A stretch of 64,000 nucleotides of DNA from NCBI GenBank assembly GCA_900553855.1, contig USFG01000002.1:1-64000 (forward strand). The letters are read 5' to 3'. Both the position numbers and the translations under genes were made by a program. Below the pieces are notes generated by a model. The model had not been told where the DNA came from. It did no database searches and was given only the letters and a program-made list of their open reading frames with translations. This DNA is from an uncultured Mycoplasmatota bacterium. Its GTDB lineage: Bacteria; Bacillota_I; Bacilli_A; RF39; UBA660. Shown in pieces: positions 45,978 through 53,588 of this stretch (within the stretch, counting starts at the first letter, position 1; each line of letters opens with the position of its first letter).

Positions 45978-46562
45978 TTAATTATCATTTACGACAGTAC
46001 ACTTTCCACCATGATCCTTAAAATAATCTTCTATATGAGCAACTATCTTATTAACATCTTCATAACTTTCAATATCAGTATGATTCATTATATAAGCATC
46101 TCCTCCACTATTTATTACCTGATAATTTTTATTGTATTCTGCTTCATATTCATATTTCTCATTATCTAAGTTGCAACTAATTTTAGTCCTGCCTACTATA
46201 TCATAATCATTTCTAGGCATATCAACCATAAAAATTATAACAAATAAGAATATCAAAGTAATAAAAACAATAAGCATTATACCAAATACCTTTAATATTT
46301 TGATAGTAATTCCTGCTAACTTTTCCGTATTACTAACCTTTTCAACTATAACATTATTAATATCGTTATCTACTAGTTCATCAATACTTATATTAAATAT
46401 TTTAGATATAATCTTTACTTGATTAATATCAGGAGTAGTATCACCAATTTCCCATTTAGAAATCGTTTGTCTAGCAACACCTACTTTTTCTGCTAATTCT
46501 TCTTGTGATAAATTATTCTTTTTTCTTAATTCAGCTATTTTTTTACCTAAATTCTTTTTTAT
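45978..46562 (-). CDS. XRE-type membrane-anchored regulator with no canonical start codon
   Basis: The frame is open from a stop at 46577-46575 down to 45978. It encodes IAELRKKNNLSQEELAEKV, ARQTISKWEIGDTTPDINQ and SKIFNISIDELV (a clear N-terminal HTH), then a membrane helix (about residues 92-118) and an extracytoplasmic domain with two Cys. No ATG, GTG or TTG occurs in frame before Met at 46277, which lies past the HTH. AAAAGGAGAAG is followed by ATA (46562) where ATG would be expected. Either ATA is used as a weak start, or an ATG was lost and the gene is failing. Coordinates assume ATA. Confidence 0.7.
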   Translation of the reverse strand: MKKNLGKKIAELRKKNNLSQEELAEKVGVARQTISKWEIGDTTPDINQVKIISKIFNISIDELVDNDINNVIVEKVSNTEKLAGITIKILKVFGIMLIVFITLIFLFVIIFMVDMPRNDYDIVGRTKISCNLDNEKYEYEAEYNKNYQVINSGGDAYIMNHTDIESYEDVNKIVAHIEDYFKDHGGKCTVVNDN

Positions 46563-46730
46563 CTTCTCCTTTTCTTAAATCAAAGATAACATTTTACTTG
46601 GAAAAACACTACCAATTATAAATGGAAATTACGCACTAATTATTAACATTTAAGATGATTTAGAAATAATAACATTTTTTCTTTATTACTCTCTATTATA
46701 TAATTCCATTACTTATCATATTTAATCCGT

Positions 46731-48422
46731 TTAATTCTCATCTTCTAGATAATTATTTACTACATATTCTAATAAGTAATCATAATCATCATTAGAATAT
46801 ACTATATCCTTAATATTTTCTTTATTTAAATTAATTCTAACATCCAATTTTAAAGTAGCATCTCTATTATAATCAGGATCAATAAAAATATTATCATTTT
46901 CATCTAATGCTTTATAAGTAGGATACACTATTGAAGATTTACCGCCACTTAACAATATTAATCCACCTATACTTTGTGAAGAATTATTTGAATTAGTAAA
47001 ACCAATAACTATTGTATTCTCATTCTTTTTTAATAAATAAGTTAAAATATCACCAGAACTAATCGTATTTGAATTAACTAATACAACTAGTTTTAAATTA
47101 CTATATTTACCATTTCCCTTTAAGTAAGATTTGTTAAACAAATTACTATTATATTTAGCTTCTTTAAGAACAAAATAGCTATCTTTCGTAAACATTGATG
47201 CTATTGCCTCTGCCTCAACTAAATATCCGCCATTATTGTTTCTTAAATCTAAAATTAATGTTGATATACCTTGCTTAACTAAGTTACCTATTTTTTTATC
47301 TAAAAGTTCATTCATATAATAAGAAGCATCATCAATTCCGTAACCAATTAATCCCTTAAATATATCAGTATTTTCGTGATTAATAACAATATAACCAATA
47401 TTTTTATTTATAACCTTAGTATCAAAATTATTTAGTTTTTCATCATAATACATAATTTTATTCCATAATTTTTCCGGTTTATTATTTTCATCGCTAATAG
47501 AACTTACTTCAATATTCTTTTCCTTACCATCTTTATTAATAAAAGTTACATTAACTTTCTCATTACCAGTAGCAAATAAATAAAAAGATTTAAATAGTAA
47601 TTCATCTTCTAAGACTGGATAATTCTTTTGAGGAATAACCATATCTCTCATAACCTCTTCAACATTTAAATTATTTTTTTTAGTAACAATCATTCCATCT
47701 CTTAAACCCTTTTTATATGCTTCACTATCTTTATCAACTAAAATAGCAGAAACTTTTCCATTACTTAATAAAATAGTTCCAAATCCATAATCTTTATTAT
47801 AATATTGTTTATAAAAATTATTTTTTATTTGTTCATCAAATATATTAAAAATAAAATGACCATCTTTAAAATTAGAAGAAAATTCATACATTGTTTTCAT
47901 ATACAACTTTTCATCATTATTTTCTTCAGCCTGTTTAATCAAACTGTAATATTTATCATACAAATAATTATAATCTATCTTTTTTTGTTCATTTAATACG
48001 TATTCTTTCTTTAATATTTCTATAGTCTTATTAAAACTATTCGTATATTTATATCTTGTTAATACATGTAAATTATCCATTTGTAAAGTAACATAATAAG
48101 TTAAAATATAACCAAACATTCCAAAAAACATTAATATATAAAATAAAACTTTAAATACCTTTTTGAATCTTTTAAACAACTGCCATAGAATAATTAATAT
48201 TGGATAAATATAAACTATCAAAAAAATATTAAACTGAAAATCACTAGGAACATAATAATAAATATAATGAACAATTGCCATAAATAATGGACATAATAAA
48301 ATTATTCTGCTAACCTTATTATTAATTTTATTTTTAAAAATATATAAAATTATAACGATAATTAAATAGACAAAGAGTAATACTAAATTAATATTAAACA
48401 AATGATTTATTAACCTATACAT
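46731..48422 (-). CDS. membrane-bound S41-family peptidase with PDZ domain
   Basis: 563 aa. Four membrane helices in the first 130 residues, a linker, a PDZ domain (about 210-270; DKDSEAYKKGLRDGMIVTKK) and an S41 protease domain (about 330-540) with LILDLRNNNGGYLVEAEAIA and VLVNSNTISSGDILTYLLKK (Ser candidate). The CtpA-type catalytic Lys context (T-x-G-K-G) is replaced by GFTNSNNSSQSIGG, so mechanism may follow the tricorn/S41B variant. A terminator hairpin lies 28 nt before its start, hinting at attenuation. Ribosome site AGTGAGGAAAAT. Confidence 0.85.
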   Translation of the reverse strand: MYRLINHLFNINLVLLFVYLIIVIILYIFKNKINNKVSRIILLCPLFMAIVHYIYYYVPSDFQFNIFLIVYIYPILIILWQLFKRFKKVFKVLFYILMFFGMFGYILTYYVTLQMDNLHVLTRYKYTNSFNKTIEILKKEYVLNEQKKIDYNYLYDKYYSLIKQAEENNDEKLYMKTMYEFSSNFKDGHFIFNIFDEQIKNNFYKQYYNKDYGFGTILLSNGKVSAILVDKDSEAYKKGLRDGMIVTKKNNLNVEEVMRDMVIPQKNYPVLEDELLFKSFYLFATGNEKVNVTFINKDGKEKNIEVSSISDENNKPEKLWNKIMYYDEKLNNFDTKVINKNIGYIVINHENTDIFKGLIGYGIDDASYYMNELLDKKIGNLVKQGISTLILDLRNNNGGYLVEAEAIASMFTKDSYFVLKEAKYNSNLFNKSYLKGNGKYSNLKLVVLVNSNTISSGDILTYLLKKNENTIVIGFTNSNNSSQSIGGLILLSGGKSSIVYPTYKALDENDNIFIDPDYNRDATLKLDVRINLNKENIKDIVYSNDDYDYLLEYVVNNYLEDEN

Positions 48423-48449
48423 ATTTTCCTCACTTTCAATATATTTATA

Positions 48450-48474
48450 GAAAAAAAGAACTTACAAAGTTCAA
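48450..48474 (-). terminator. terminator/attenuator in leader of S41 peptidase gene
   Basis: Minus-strand GAACTT-TGT-AAGTTC then TTTTTTT, ending 28 nt before the S41 start codon and preceded by two more hairpins (AGAAGTTGTTCTACTTCT near 48503-48520 and TAGTTA...TAACTA near 48534-48556). Confidence 0.65.
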
Positions 48475-48577
48475 AATATTAAAATAATGGTGCTCTAAGG
48501 GAAGAAGTAGAACAACTTCTAAGACAAAAGATATAGTTAGTAATATCTATTAACTAATATAAGTATATCATTTATAT

Positions 48578-48645
48578 AAAATAAAAGCAAGTTAGACGCA
48601 TCCAACTTGCTCAGGTGTAGTCCGAAGACATTCACCGCCATTCAC
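48578..48645 (-). ncRNA. small structured RNA immediately downstream of Abi_2 gene
   Basis: Predicted 68-nt transcript. Promoter TTGCAT (48680-48675)-N17-TATATT (48657-48652) gives a start near 48645. The RNA begins with a GUGAAUG direct repeat, then a hairpin GGUG..GUC-UUCG-GAC..CACC with a UUCG tetraloop (48636-48614). It ends in terminator AGCAAGTT / AACTTGCT plus TTTTATTTT (48611-48578). The -35 box starts 9 bp past the Abi stop codon. Matches no RNA family I recognise. A toxin-controlling or guide RNA role is inference. Confidence 0.6.
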
Positions 48646-48651
48646 ATTTAT

Positions 48652-48680
48652 AATATACCATAATTAGTAAAATTATGCAA
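48652..48680 (-). promoter_or_regulatory. promoter of Abi-associated small RNA
   Basis: Minus strand TTGCAT (48680-48675), 17-nt spacer, TATATT (48657-48652). Confidence 0.6.
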
Positions 48681-48688
48681 TATATATG

Positions 48689-49663
48689 CTATTTTTTTAT
48701 ATAATTTCGTAAAGCATTTAATTTTAACTTATTATCTGTGTAAATAACTTGATTATAAATATTAATAGAAATCTTATTTCTAAATTCTTCTGCTATTTTT
48801 TCGAAATCATTTATAAATCTATTAATTTCAGTTTTTGGAAGTCCATAGCTTTTTAATAAAAATGAAATAAGAATAATATAATCTGTAATAGTATTAAAAT
48901 CTACATTTTGACAATTGATTTCATTTTCTAAAAATTTACATAATGAACTTACTACTTTGGTATCTTTAAATCTAACATCAAATACTACATCATTGTGAGC
49001 AATGGAATTTCTTAATGCCTTTATTAAATACATTATTTTTTCTGGAAATAATGCATTTGTATCATAAGCCTTATTAATATTCATTTGTCTAGCTATTTTT
49101 AACCTTACATTTAATTCTAAACTTTTTATTAAATCAGCGAATACACCTAAAGTTATTATTTCAAAAATTCCCCACAATGGTACATAACGATCTTTTGAAT
49201 AAAAATGACTAACTATTTTATTCCCGTTATTGTAGCATTTCGATAATGAAGAATATATATTGTTTTGAACTTTAATACGATGTTTCATTTTTTCTTTATA
49301 TTCATTATCATTTTTATAATTTCTATAATCAGTCATACCATATTCATAAACATCATTAAAGTTATCAGTTTTATATTCTTCAACTAAAGTTTGTAAAACA
49401 CAATTATTAGAAATAGTTTCTATTTGCATTATTTGTGAATATAATAAACTTTTTAATTTAGTATCAAAATCAACGATAGATACTATTTCATCAAAACTAG
49501 TTAATGTTATTCTGTTTTTAGGATTTTTAATATATCTATAACCTTTGTAACCATGATAGTATCCAATATTTCTTAAATTCTTTTTATCTTTTGAACCATC
49601 AATAGAAATATTATGTTGTTCTCTTAAATATTTCATTAATGCATTAGTTGTTTTTACTTTCAT
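48689..49663 (-). CDS. Abi_2 family (AbiD/AbiF-like) HEPN abortive-infection protein
   Basis: 324 aa. Starts TTNALMKYLREQHNI, with YYHGYKGYRYI and DFDTKLKSLLYSQIMQIE, and VPLWGIFEIITLGVFADL, the standard Abi_2 blocks. The HEPN-type RNase motif R-x4-H is present as LRNSIAHND (about residues 215-223). Such proteins cause abortive infection by phage and are thought to cleave RNA. Preceded 18 bp upstream by an unknown 404-aa gene and followed by a small RNA with its own promoter. Abi_2 proteins have been linked to Cas13 ancestry and to partner RNAs (from memory). Confidence 0.88.
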   Translation of the reverse strand: MKVKTTNALMKYLREQHNISIDGSKDKKNLRNIGYYHGYKGYRYIKNPKNRITLTSFDEIVSIVDFDTKLKSLLYSQIMQIETISNNCVLQTLVEEYKTDNFNDVYEYGMTDYRNYKNDNEYKEKMKHRIKVQNNIYSSLSKCYNNGNKIVSHFYSKDRYVPLWGIFEIITLGVFADLIKSLELNVRLKIARQMNINKAYDTNALFPEKIMYLIKALRNSIAHNDVVFDVRFKDTKVVSSLCKFLENEINCQNVDFNTITDYIILISFLLKSYGLPKTEINRFINDFEKIAEEFRNKISINIYNQVIYTDNKLKLNALRNYIKK

Positions 49664-49681
49664 AGATATATTTCCTCCTTT

Positions 49682-50896
49682 TTATTTTTTATCTGATACT
49701 AATTTCTTAGAATATCCTTTTTTCTTCATATTATCAATTGTAATTGTAGAAGCCAATTCTATTGCATATTCAAGCTGAGCATAAATATAATCTTTTTGTT
49801 CTTGTGTAATAGGTTTTTTAGTCTTGTAAGTTTTTCCAGCAATATCATGTGTAATATTATATCTAATGTCTACTTTATCTTTTACATTATCACCAAAATA
49901 TTCTATGTATATGTATTCTCCACTTTTTTCTTTTGTGTCATTTATACCAATTGAATCTTTTTCATCAAAGTAATGTAATACTGTTGCATATTGTTTAGGT
50001 CCAAAACAATACATTAATTGATATGAGAAACCATTTGGATTTCTATAATATTTTACTTCGTTGTTTGTTTTTTTATCTTTAATAGAAACATAACAGCAAT
50101 TTTTTCTATTTTCTCCATTTACTGAATTATATGTATTTGAATTAATAGTAATATTTTGTAAATAATTTTCCATAGAATCTAGTTCTATTTCTTCATTAAT
50201 AAATGGATTAATTGTTTTATCAAATTTGTCTATTAATCTTCTCAAAGCACGTCCATAACCAGTAGTTTCATTTTTTTGAAGTGTTTCATTAAACAATTGG
50301 GAACACTCTTTACTTCCTTGCATCCAATCATAAGTTGTAATGTTTGGATTTACTCTCCTTAAAATTTCAGTATTAATACTAAACATTATATCATCAAATT
50401 TTTGAACTTCTGTTTCTGGTAATCCTTGTTTTCTTGCATAGTAATCTTTTAATTCAGTTAAAAGAATAACTAAACCTTCTTTTGAATCAATATGATATGT
50501 TTCAATATATTTATTATCACTTTTTCTTCTTAATAAATTTTTTCTAGACCTTTTGCAATCTTCTAAATATTCATCAGAGGTATGTTCTTTTTCTATATGC
50601 TCTTGTATTTCTCTTTTATATTTATCATCAACAGCATGTTCATTTGGAACATAATCATTGCAACCACCATCAACTCTTATTTCATAAGGATTATTTGGAT
50701 ATTTTTGATAAATAATATTTGCAACTTCTAGAGGTACTTTTCCTCTAACTACTGTATAATAACTTCCTTCAAAATATATTGCAATATTTTGCCAAAAATG
50801 AACTTGTTCACTTTCACCATATCTACCTGTTGTGCTAATTAAAGGATTATTAATACCAAGTGTTTTTAAAACCTCATTAAACTCTAATCGATTCAT
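49682..50896 (-). CDS. unknown protein, operon partner of Abi_2 gene
   Basis: 404 aa, not recognised. Soluble, no signal peptide. N-terminal third: GESEQVHFWQNIAIYFEGSYYTVVRGKVPLEVA and IRVDGGCNDY (mixed alpha/beta). Middle: charged helices with SRKNLLRRKSD and LRRLIDKFDKTINPF. C-terminal third beta-rich with FSYQLMYCFGPKQYATVLHY. Ends 18 bp before the Abi_2 start, so very probably translated from the same mRNA. Promoter: extended -10 TGTTATAAT near 50928. Ribosome site AAAGGGAGG. Possibly the regulator, sensor or antitoxin of the Abi_2 protein (inference). Confidence 0.65.
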   Translation of the reverse strand: MNRLEFNEVLKTLGINNPLISTTGRYGESEQVHFWQNIAIYFEGSYYTVVRGKVPLEVANIIYQKYPNNPYEIRVDGGCNDYVPNEHAVDDKYKREIQEHIEKEHTSDEYLEDCKRSRKNLLRRKSDNKYIETYHIDSKEGLVILLTELKDYYARKQGLPETEVQKFDDIMFSINTEILRRVNPNITTYDWMQGSKECSQLFNETLQKNETTGYGRALRRLIDKFDKTINPFINEEIELDSMENYLQNITINSNTYNSVNGENRKNCCYVSIKDKKTNNEVKYYRNPNGFSYQLMYCFGPKQYATVLHYFDEKDSIGINDTKEKSGEYIYIEYFGDNVKDKVDIRYNITHDIAGKTYKTKKPITQEQKDYIYAQLEYAIELASTITIDNMKKKGYSKKLVSDKK

Positions 50897-50976
50897 AAAT
50901 AAAACCTCCCTTTGTTAATTGTTTATTATAACATACTTTTATTAAATATTTACATTAATTATAAATATTTTTAGGA

Positions 50977-51171
50977 TTTAAAAGGACAAATCCTTTTACA
51001 CACGCTCATTGATTATGTCAATGTGCAAGTGTGTTTCTAAATTATCAAAAATTTAGTATAAACAAAGAATACGACTAAGCAAAGTAGTCGTATTCTTTTT
51101 CTAATATTTCTTCTTTTATTAACTAGACGGTACTTCTAGTTAATATTTATTACTACTCGAAAAGTTCGAGT
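50977..51171. other. hairpin-dense spacer between tRNA-Thr and the Abi operon
   Basis: No gene. Five inverted repeats follow one another: AAAAGGA/TCCTTTT (near 50979-50998); a long imperfect one ACACACGC...GTGTGT (50998-51034); CTAAATT/AATTTAG (near 51037-51056); a perfect 14-bp stem (51064-51077 with 51085-51098) with a T run on the plus strand; a perfect 10-bp stem (51118-51127 with 51135-51144); and a perfect 7-bp stem (51155-51171). The 14-bp one can end the tRNA transcript, but it also fits a plus-strand RNA ending near 51102. Confidence 0.6.
51064..51102. terminator. bidirectional terminator between tRNA-Thr and Abi operon
   Basis: Perfect 14-bp stem, 7-nt loop; followed by TTCTTTTTCT on the plus strand and TTTGTTTAT on the minus strand. 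Confidence 0.65.
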
Positions 51172-51183
51172 TTCCTATCAATC

Positions 51184-51257
51184 TGGTGCTGGTTAACAGA
51201 ATTGAACTGTTCGCTGAAGCTTACCATGCTTCTGTATTGCCACTATACTAAACCAGC
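51184..51257 (-). tRNA. tRNA-Thr (anticodon GGT)
   Basis: Minus strand. Acceptor GCTGGTT pairs with AACCAGC, discriminator A, encoded CCA (51186-51184). D-arm GTAT/ATAC, anticodon arm GAAGC-ATGGTAA-GCTTC with GGT at 51225-51223, T-arm AACAG-TTCAATT-CTGTT. Promoter TTGTAG (51298-51293), 17-nt spacer, TATAAT (51275-51270). Confidence 0.95.
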
Positions 51258-51349
51258 AACTCTAAATATATTATAGAAAATATTTTAATTATCTACAACA
51301 TATTTAATTCTATTTTTTAATTTTATGTTCACTTACATAAATAAGACAT

Positions 51350-51793
51350 CTATTTAATATAAATTTTTAAAATCTTTTCATCTTTTAAATCATCTTTTTT
51401 ACGATTTATATCATCAATTATTTTAGAAAAATTTTCCTGTAAACTTTTAGTTGGCTCATATAAAACACTATAATCATAATCACATTTAACATTAAATTTA
51501 TCACTAGAACAAACACAAATAGGTACACTTTCACTTACATCATTTTTAAAACTATTAATTATATAAATCGCCGATTGTACCAAATCAAACGAATCCTTAC
51601 GAAGAGGCATATAATTATCTGTAATTAATAAATCATAATCATTATCACTATTATTTTTTAATGATCTAAAATACATCAAAGCATCCATACAATTATTTAA
51701 TCTAAATATATTTAAATCTTCGACTATCACTTTTAAATCTCTAACAATATTTTTATATTTATAATCATCATCTTCTACTATTAAAATATTCAT
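51350..51793 (-). CDS. stand-alone receiver-domain protein
   Basis: 147 aa. MNILIVEDDDYKYKN gives the acidic pocket, DLLITDNYMPL the phosphoacceptor Asp and VCSSDKF the Ser/Thr; the conserved Lys-Pro near the end is replaced by YEPTKS. No output domain. Single-domain receivers may relay signals or act as protein switches, and some accompany phage-defence genes. No kinase is adjacent. Ribosome site TAGGAGGCAC. Confidence 0.75.
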   Translation of the reverse strand: MNILIVEDDDYKYKNIVRDLKVIVEDLNIFRLNNCMDALMYFRSLKNNSDNDYDLLITDNYMPLRKDSFDLVQSAIYIINSFKNDVSESVPICVCSSDKFNVKCDYDYSVLYEPTKSLQENFSKIIDDINRKKDDLKDEKILKIYIK

Positions 51794-51817
51794 AATAAGT
51801 GCCTCCTAATAAATTTA

Positions 51818-51844
51818 ATTATAGTTCCAAATTGAAACCACATT
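51818..51844. repeat. orphan palindromic unit (degenerate)
   Basis: Aligns to the 27-bp unit found near the ORF6N genes, centred on A51831. Minus-strand reading gives M W F Q F G T I I, close to the LWSQFGT of the broken ORF6N gene nearby. Confidence 0.6.
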
Positions 51845-52483
51845 TTATTTTCTTAATTTATGAGTTATTGCATAGTTAGAAATACTTCTAAAATTATTAT
51901 CATAAGGATAAATCTGTTGTCCAAATTTTAACCACATTTCTGACCAAGATGCACCTGATGCAAGTAATTCATGAACTATTTTATTATTTAATGTGTTATT
52001 TCCATCTTGCTTATTTAGATCTACACAACCCTCTTCATCATATAATTTACATTGTAAATCGCATTCTAGTTTATCACACATATAAGCAAACATTGCCTCT
52101 TTTGTTGAATGCGAATCAAATTCAAGAAATAAATTTTCAATTTCTTTTCCATCAAGTATTCCACTTAATATTTTAGAAACTGCTTCATGCTCTATTATTT
52201 CTTTTTCTTCTTTAGATATATCAAACTGAGTTAAATCACCTATAACTGTTTCACCTAATTCATGAACTGCTAGCATTAAAATAACTTTCATTATATCAAT
52301 ATCATAACTATATTCACTTTTCATAGCAATTGCTAACATTTGAACGCCATAAACATGTTCAGCAACACTTTCTAGTCTATCTCTTTTAACATTCCAGTTT
52401 TTCCAACCAGTTCTAATAACATCTTTTAATTTATTACATAAAACATAATAATTTAAAACTCTTTCTTCTTTATTTGTTTGCAT
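51845..52483 (-). CDS. HD-domain hydrolase, YfbR/HDDC2-like 5'-deoxynucleotidase
   Basis: 212 aa from ATG at 52483 (AAGGTGA upstream; GTG at 52495 is an alternative). RDRLESVAEHVYGVQMLA is the R-x-E-x-x-A-E-H opening of the YfbR/HDDC2 group; AVHELGETVIGD supplies His-Glu in place of the usual His-Asp, and MCDKLECDLQCK a later Asp. Likely removes phosphate from deoxynucleoside monophosphates. Its place beside a receiver domain and ORF6N gene suggests an accessory island. Confidence 0.75.
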   Translation of the reverse strand: MQTNKEERVLNYYVLCNKLKDVIRTGWKNWNVKRDRLESVAEHVYGVQMLAIAMKSEYSYDIDIMKVILMLAVHELGETVIGDLTQFDISKEEKEIIEHEAVSKILSGILDGKEIENLFLEFDSHSTKEAMFAYMCDKLECDLQCKLYDEEGCVDLNKQDGNNTLNNKIVHELLASGASWSEMWLKFGQQIYPYDNNFRSISNYAITHKLRK

Positions 52484-52544
52484 TAAAATATTCACCTTCT
52501 AAATCTTATGTATTATATTACAATAAATAATAAAGTTATTCAAT

Positions 52545-53396
52545 TTATTTATCTATTATATTATCAATTCTTTTAATTAACTCATTAATAAATAAAGGCT
52601 CATTCATGTTATATATGTAGCTGTATTTTTTACCTATATCTTTTAAAGACATTCCACTTACGTATACTTCTTTTTTATCTAAAGTTATATATCTATCATG
52701 AAAAGAATTATTATTAATAAATTTTATATTTGTATATTGTTTACAATATTTACTTATTAAAACATTATCTATATTCTTAGATATAATAATTATATTTTTA
52801 TCAATATGTTTTAAAGTGTCTAGTAATTCTTTATTAGCAAAATTATCAATAATTATTATTTCTTTTTTCACATTATTAAATATATCAAGTAAAATTGAAT
52901 AAGCATCATAGATTTTATCTTCAAAAATTATAGAATTTTGTTTGCTTGATAATTTATTAAAAGATTCTTCTAGTTTTAAAATTCTATTTTCATGATTAAC
53001 TAAAATATCATTGTTTTTTATTAAGTCATTTGATATGTATTTTCTCATATAAACAAATGCATCAATTATTTTCATACTAATCGAATCAGCTACTGGTGTT
53101 TTTAATACAGTTGCAAGCATGGCAACTCCTTGTTCAGTAAAAACATATGGTAAAAATCTTTTTTTGTTTTGCGGTCCCAAATTGGGACCACAAATATGTA
53201 CAAATTATTCTTCATTAACTTGAATCATATATTGTTCAGGAAACTTATTTATATGTCTTTTTACAGCAAGATTAATGCTTTTAGTACCATTCGCACATTC
53301 ATATAACCTTGCTAAATCAGAATCTAACATTACCTGTTTTCCTCTTATTTCATAAATTAAATTTTCTATTTTTTCCTGTTTAATTAATTCATTCAT
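52545..53396 (-). pseudogene. broken ORF6N-domain protein with PLD-like tail
   Basis: Paralogue of 30833-31699. N-part (63 codons) reads MNELIKQEKIENLIYEIRGK... to QVNEE then TAA (53207-53205). C-part continues in the same frame from 53204: LPYVFTEQGVAML, helical linker, then IYDAYSILLDIFNNVKKEI and FHDRYITLDKKEVYVSGMS. Between them, the conserved motif appears in another frame as LWSQFGTAKQKK. One base lost near 53206 and one gained in the A7 run at about 53161-53165 would explain both, so two near-compensating frameshifts. Promoter TTGACA-N17-TAGATT (53479-53451) and ribosome site GGAGAG are intact. Confidence 0.8.
53168..53194 (-). repeat. 27-bp palindromic unit inside broken ORF6N gene
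   Basis: 13-bp arms, one mismatch, around A53181. Minus-strand reading in the shifted frame is L W S Q F G T A K. Confidence 0.85.
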
Positions 53397-53450
53397 TCTC
53401 TCTCCTACAATTATTTTATTTAATTAAAATATAAATAAGGAGGTATATTT

Positions 53451-53479
53451 AATCTAATGTAAAAGAAAACTAATGTCAA
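53451..53479 (-). promoter_or_regulatory. promoter of the broken ORF6N gene
   Basis: Minus strand TTGACA (53479-53474), 17-nt spacer, TAGATT (53456-53451). Confidence 0.6.
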
Positions 53480-53512
53480 GAAAAAATTAGATTAAGTTGT
53501 TTTATAATTTAT

Positions 53513-53539
53513 TTTGCGGTTTCAGTTTGAAACCGCAAA
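53513..53539. repeat. orphan palindromic unit upstream of broken ORF6N gene
   Basis: TTTGCGGTTTCA / TGAAACCGCAAA perfect arms around GTT, 34 bp upstream of the promoter. Reads L R F Q T E T A K (minus) or L R F Q F E T A N (plus). Confidence 0.85.
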
Positions 53540-53588
53540 CATTTAATTAATTAAGCAAATAAAAAACTCACAGTTACCCATGAATCTT

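Noticed and set aside
48423..48688. SRP RNA, tmRNA or T-box in the gap behind the Abi gene
   Set aside because: None of the conserved cores of those RNAs is present; only promoter, hairpins and terminators can be seen.
52545..53180. A separate 211-aa gene starting at TTG
   Set aside because: It lacks the ORF6N N-terminus, has no ribosome site and joins in frame to the 53205-53396 piece; treated as one broken gene.
46577..53588. Prophage or transposon
   Set aside because: Accessory in content, but no integrase, transposase, phage structural gene or flanking direct repeat of the tRNA-Thr end was seen.
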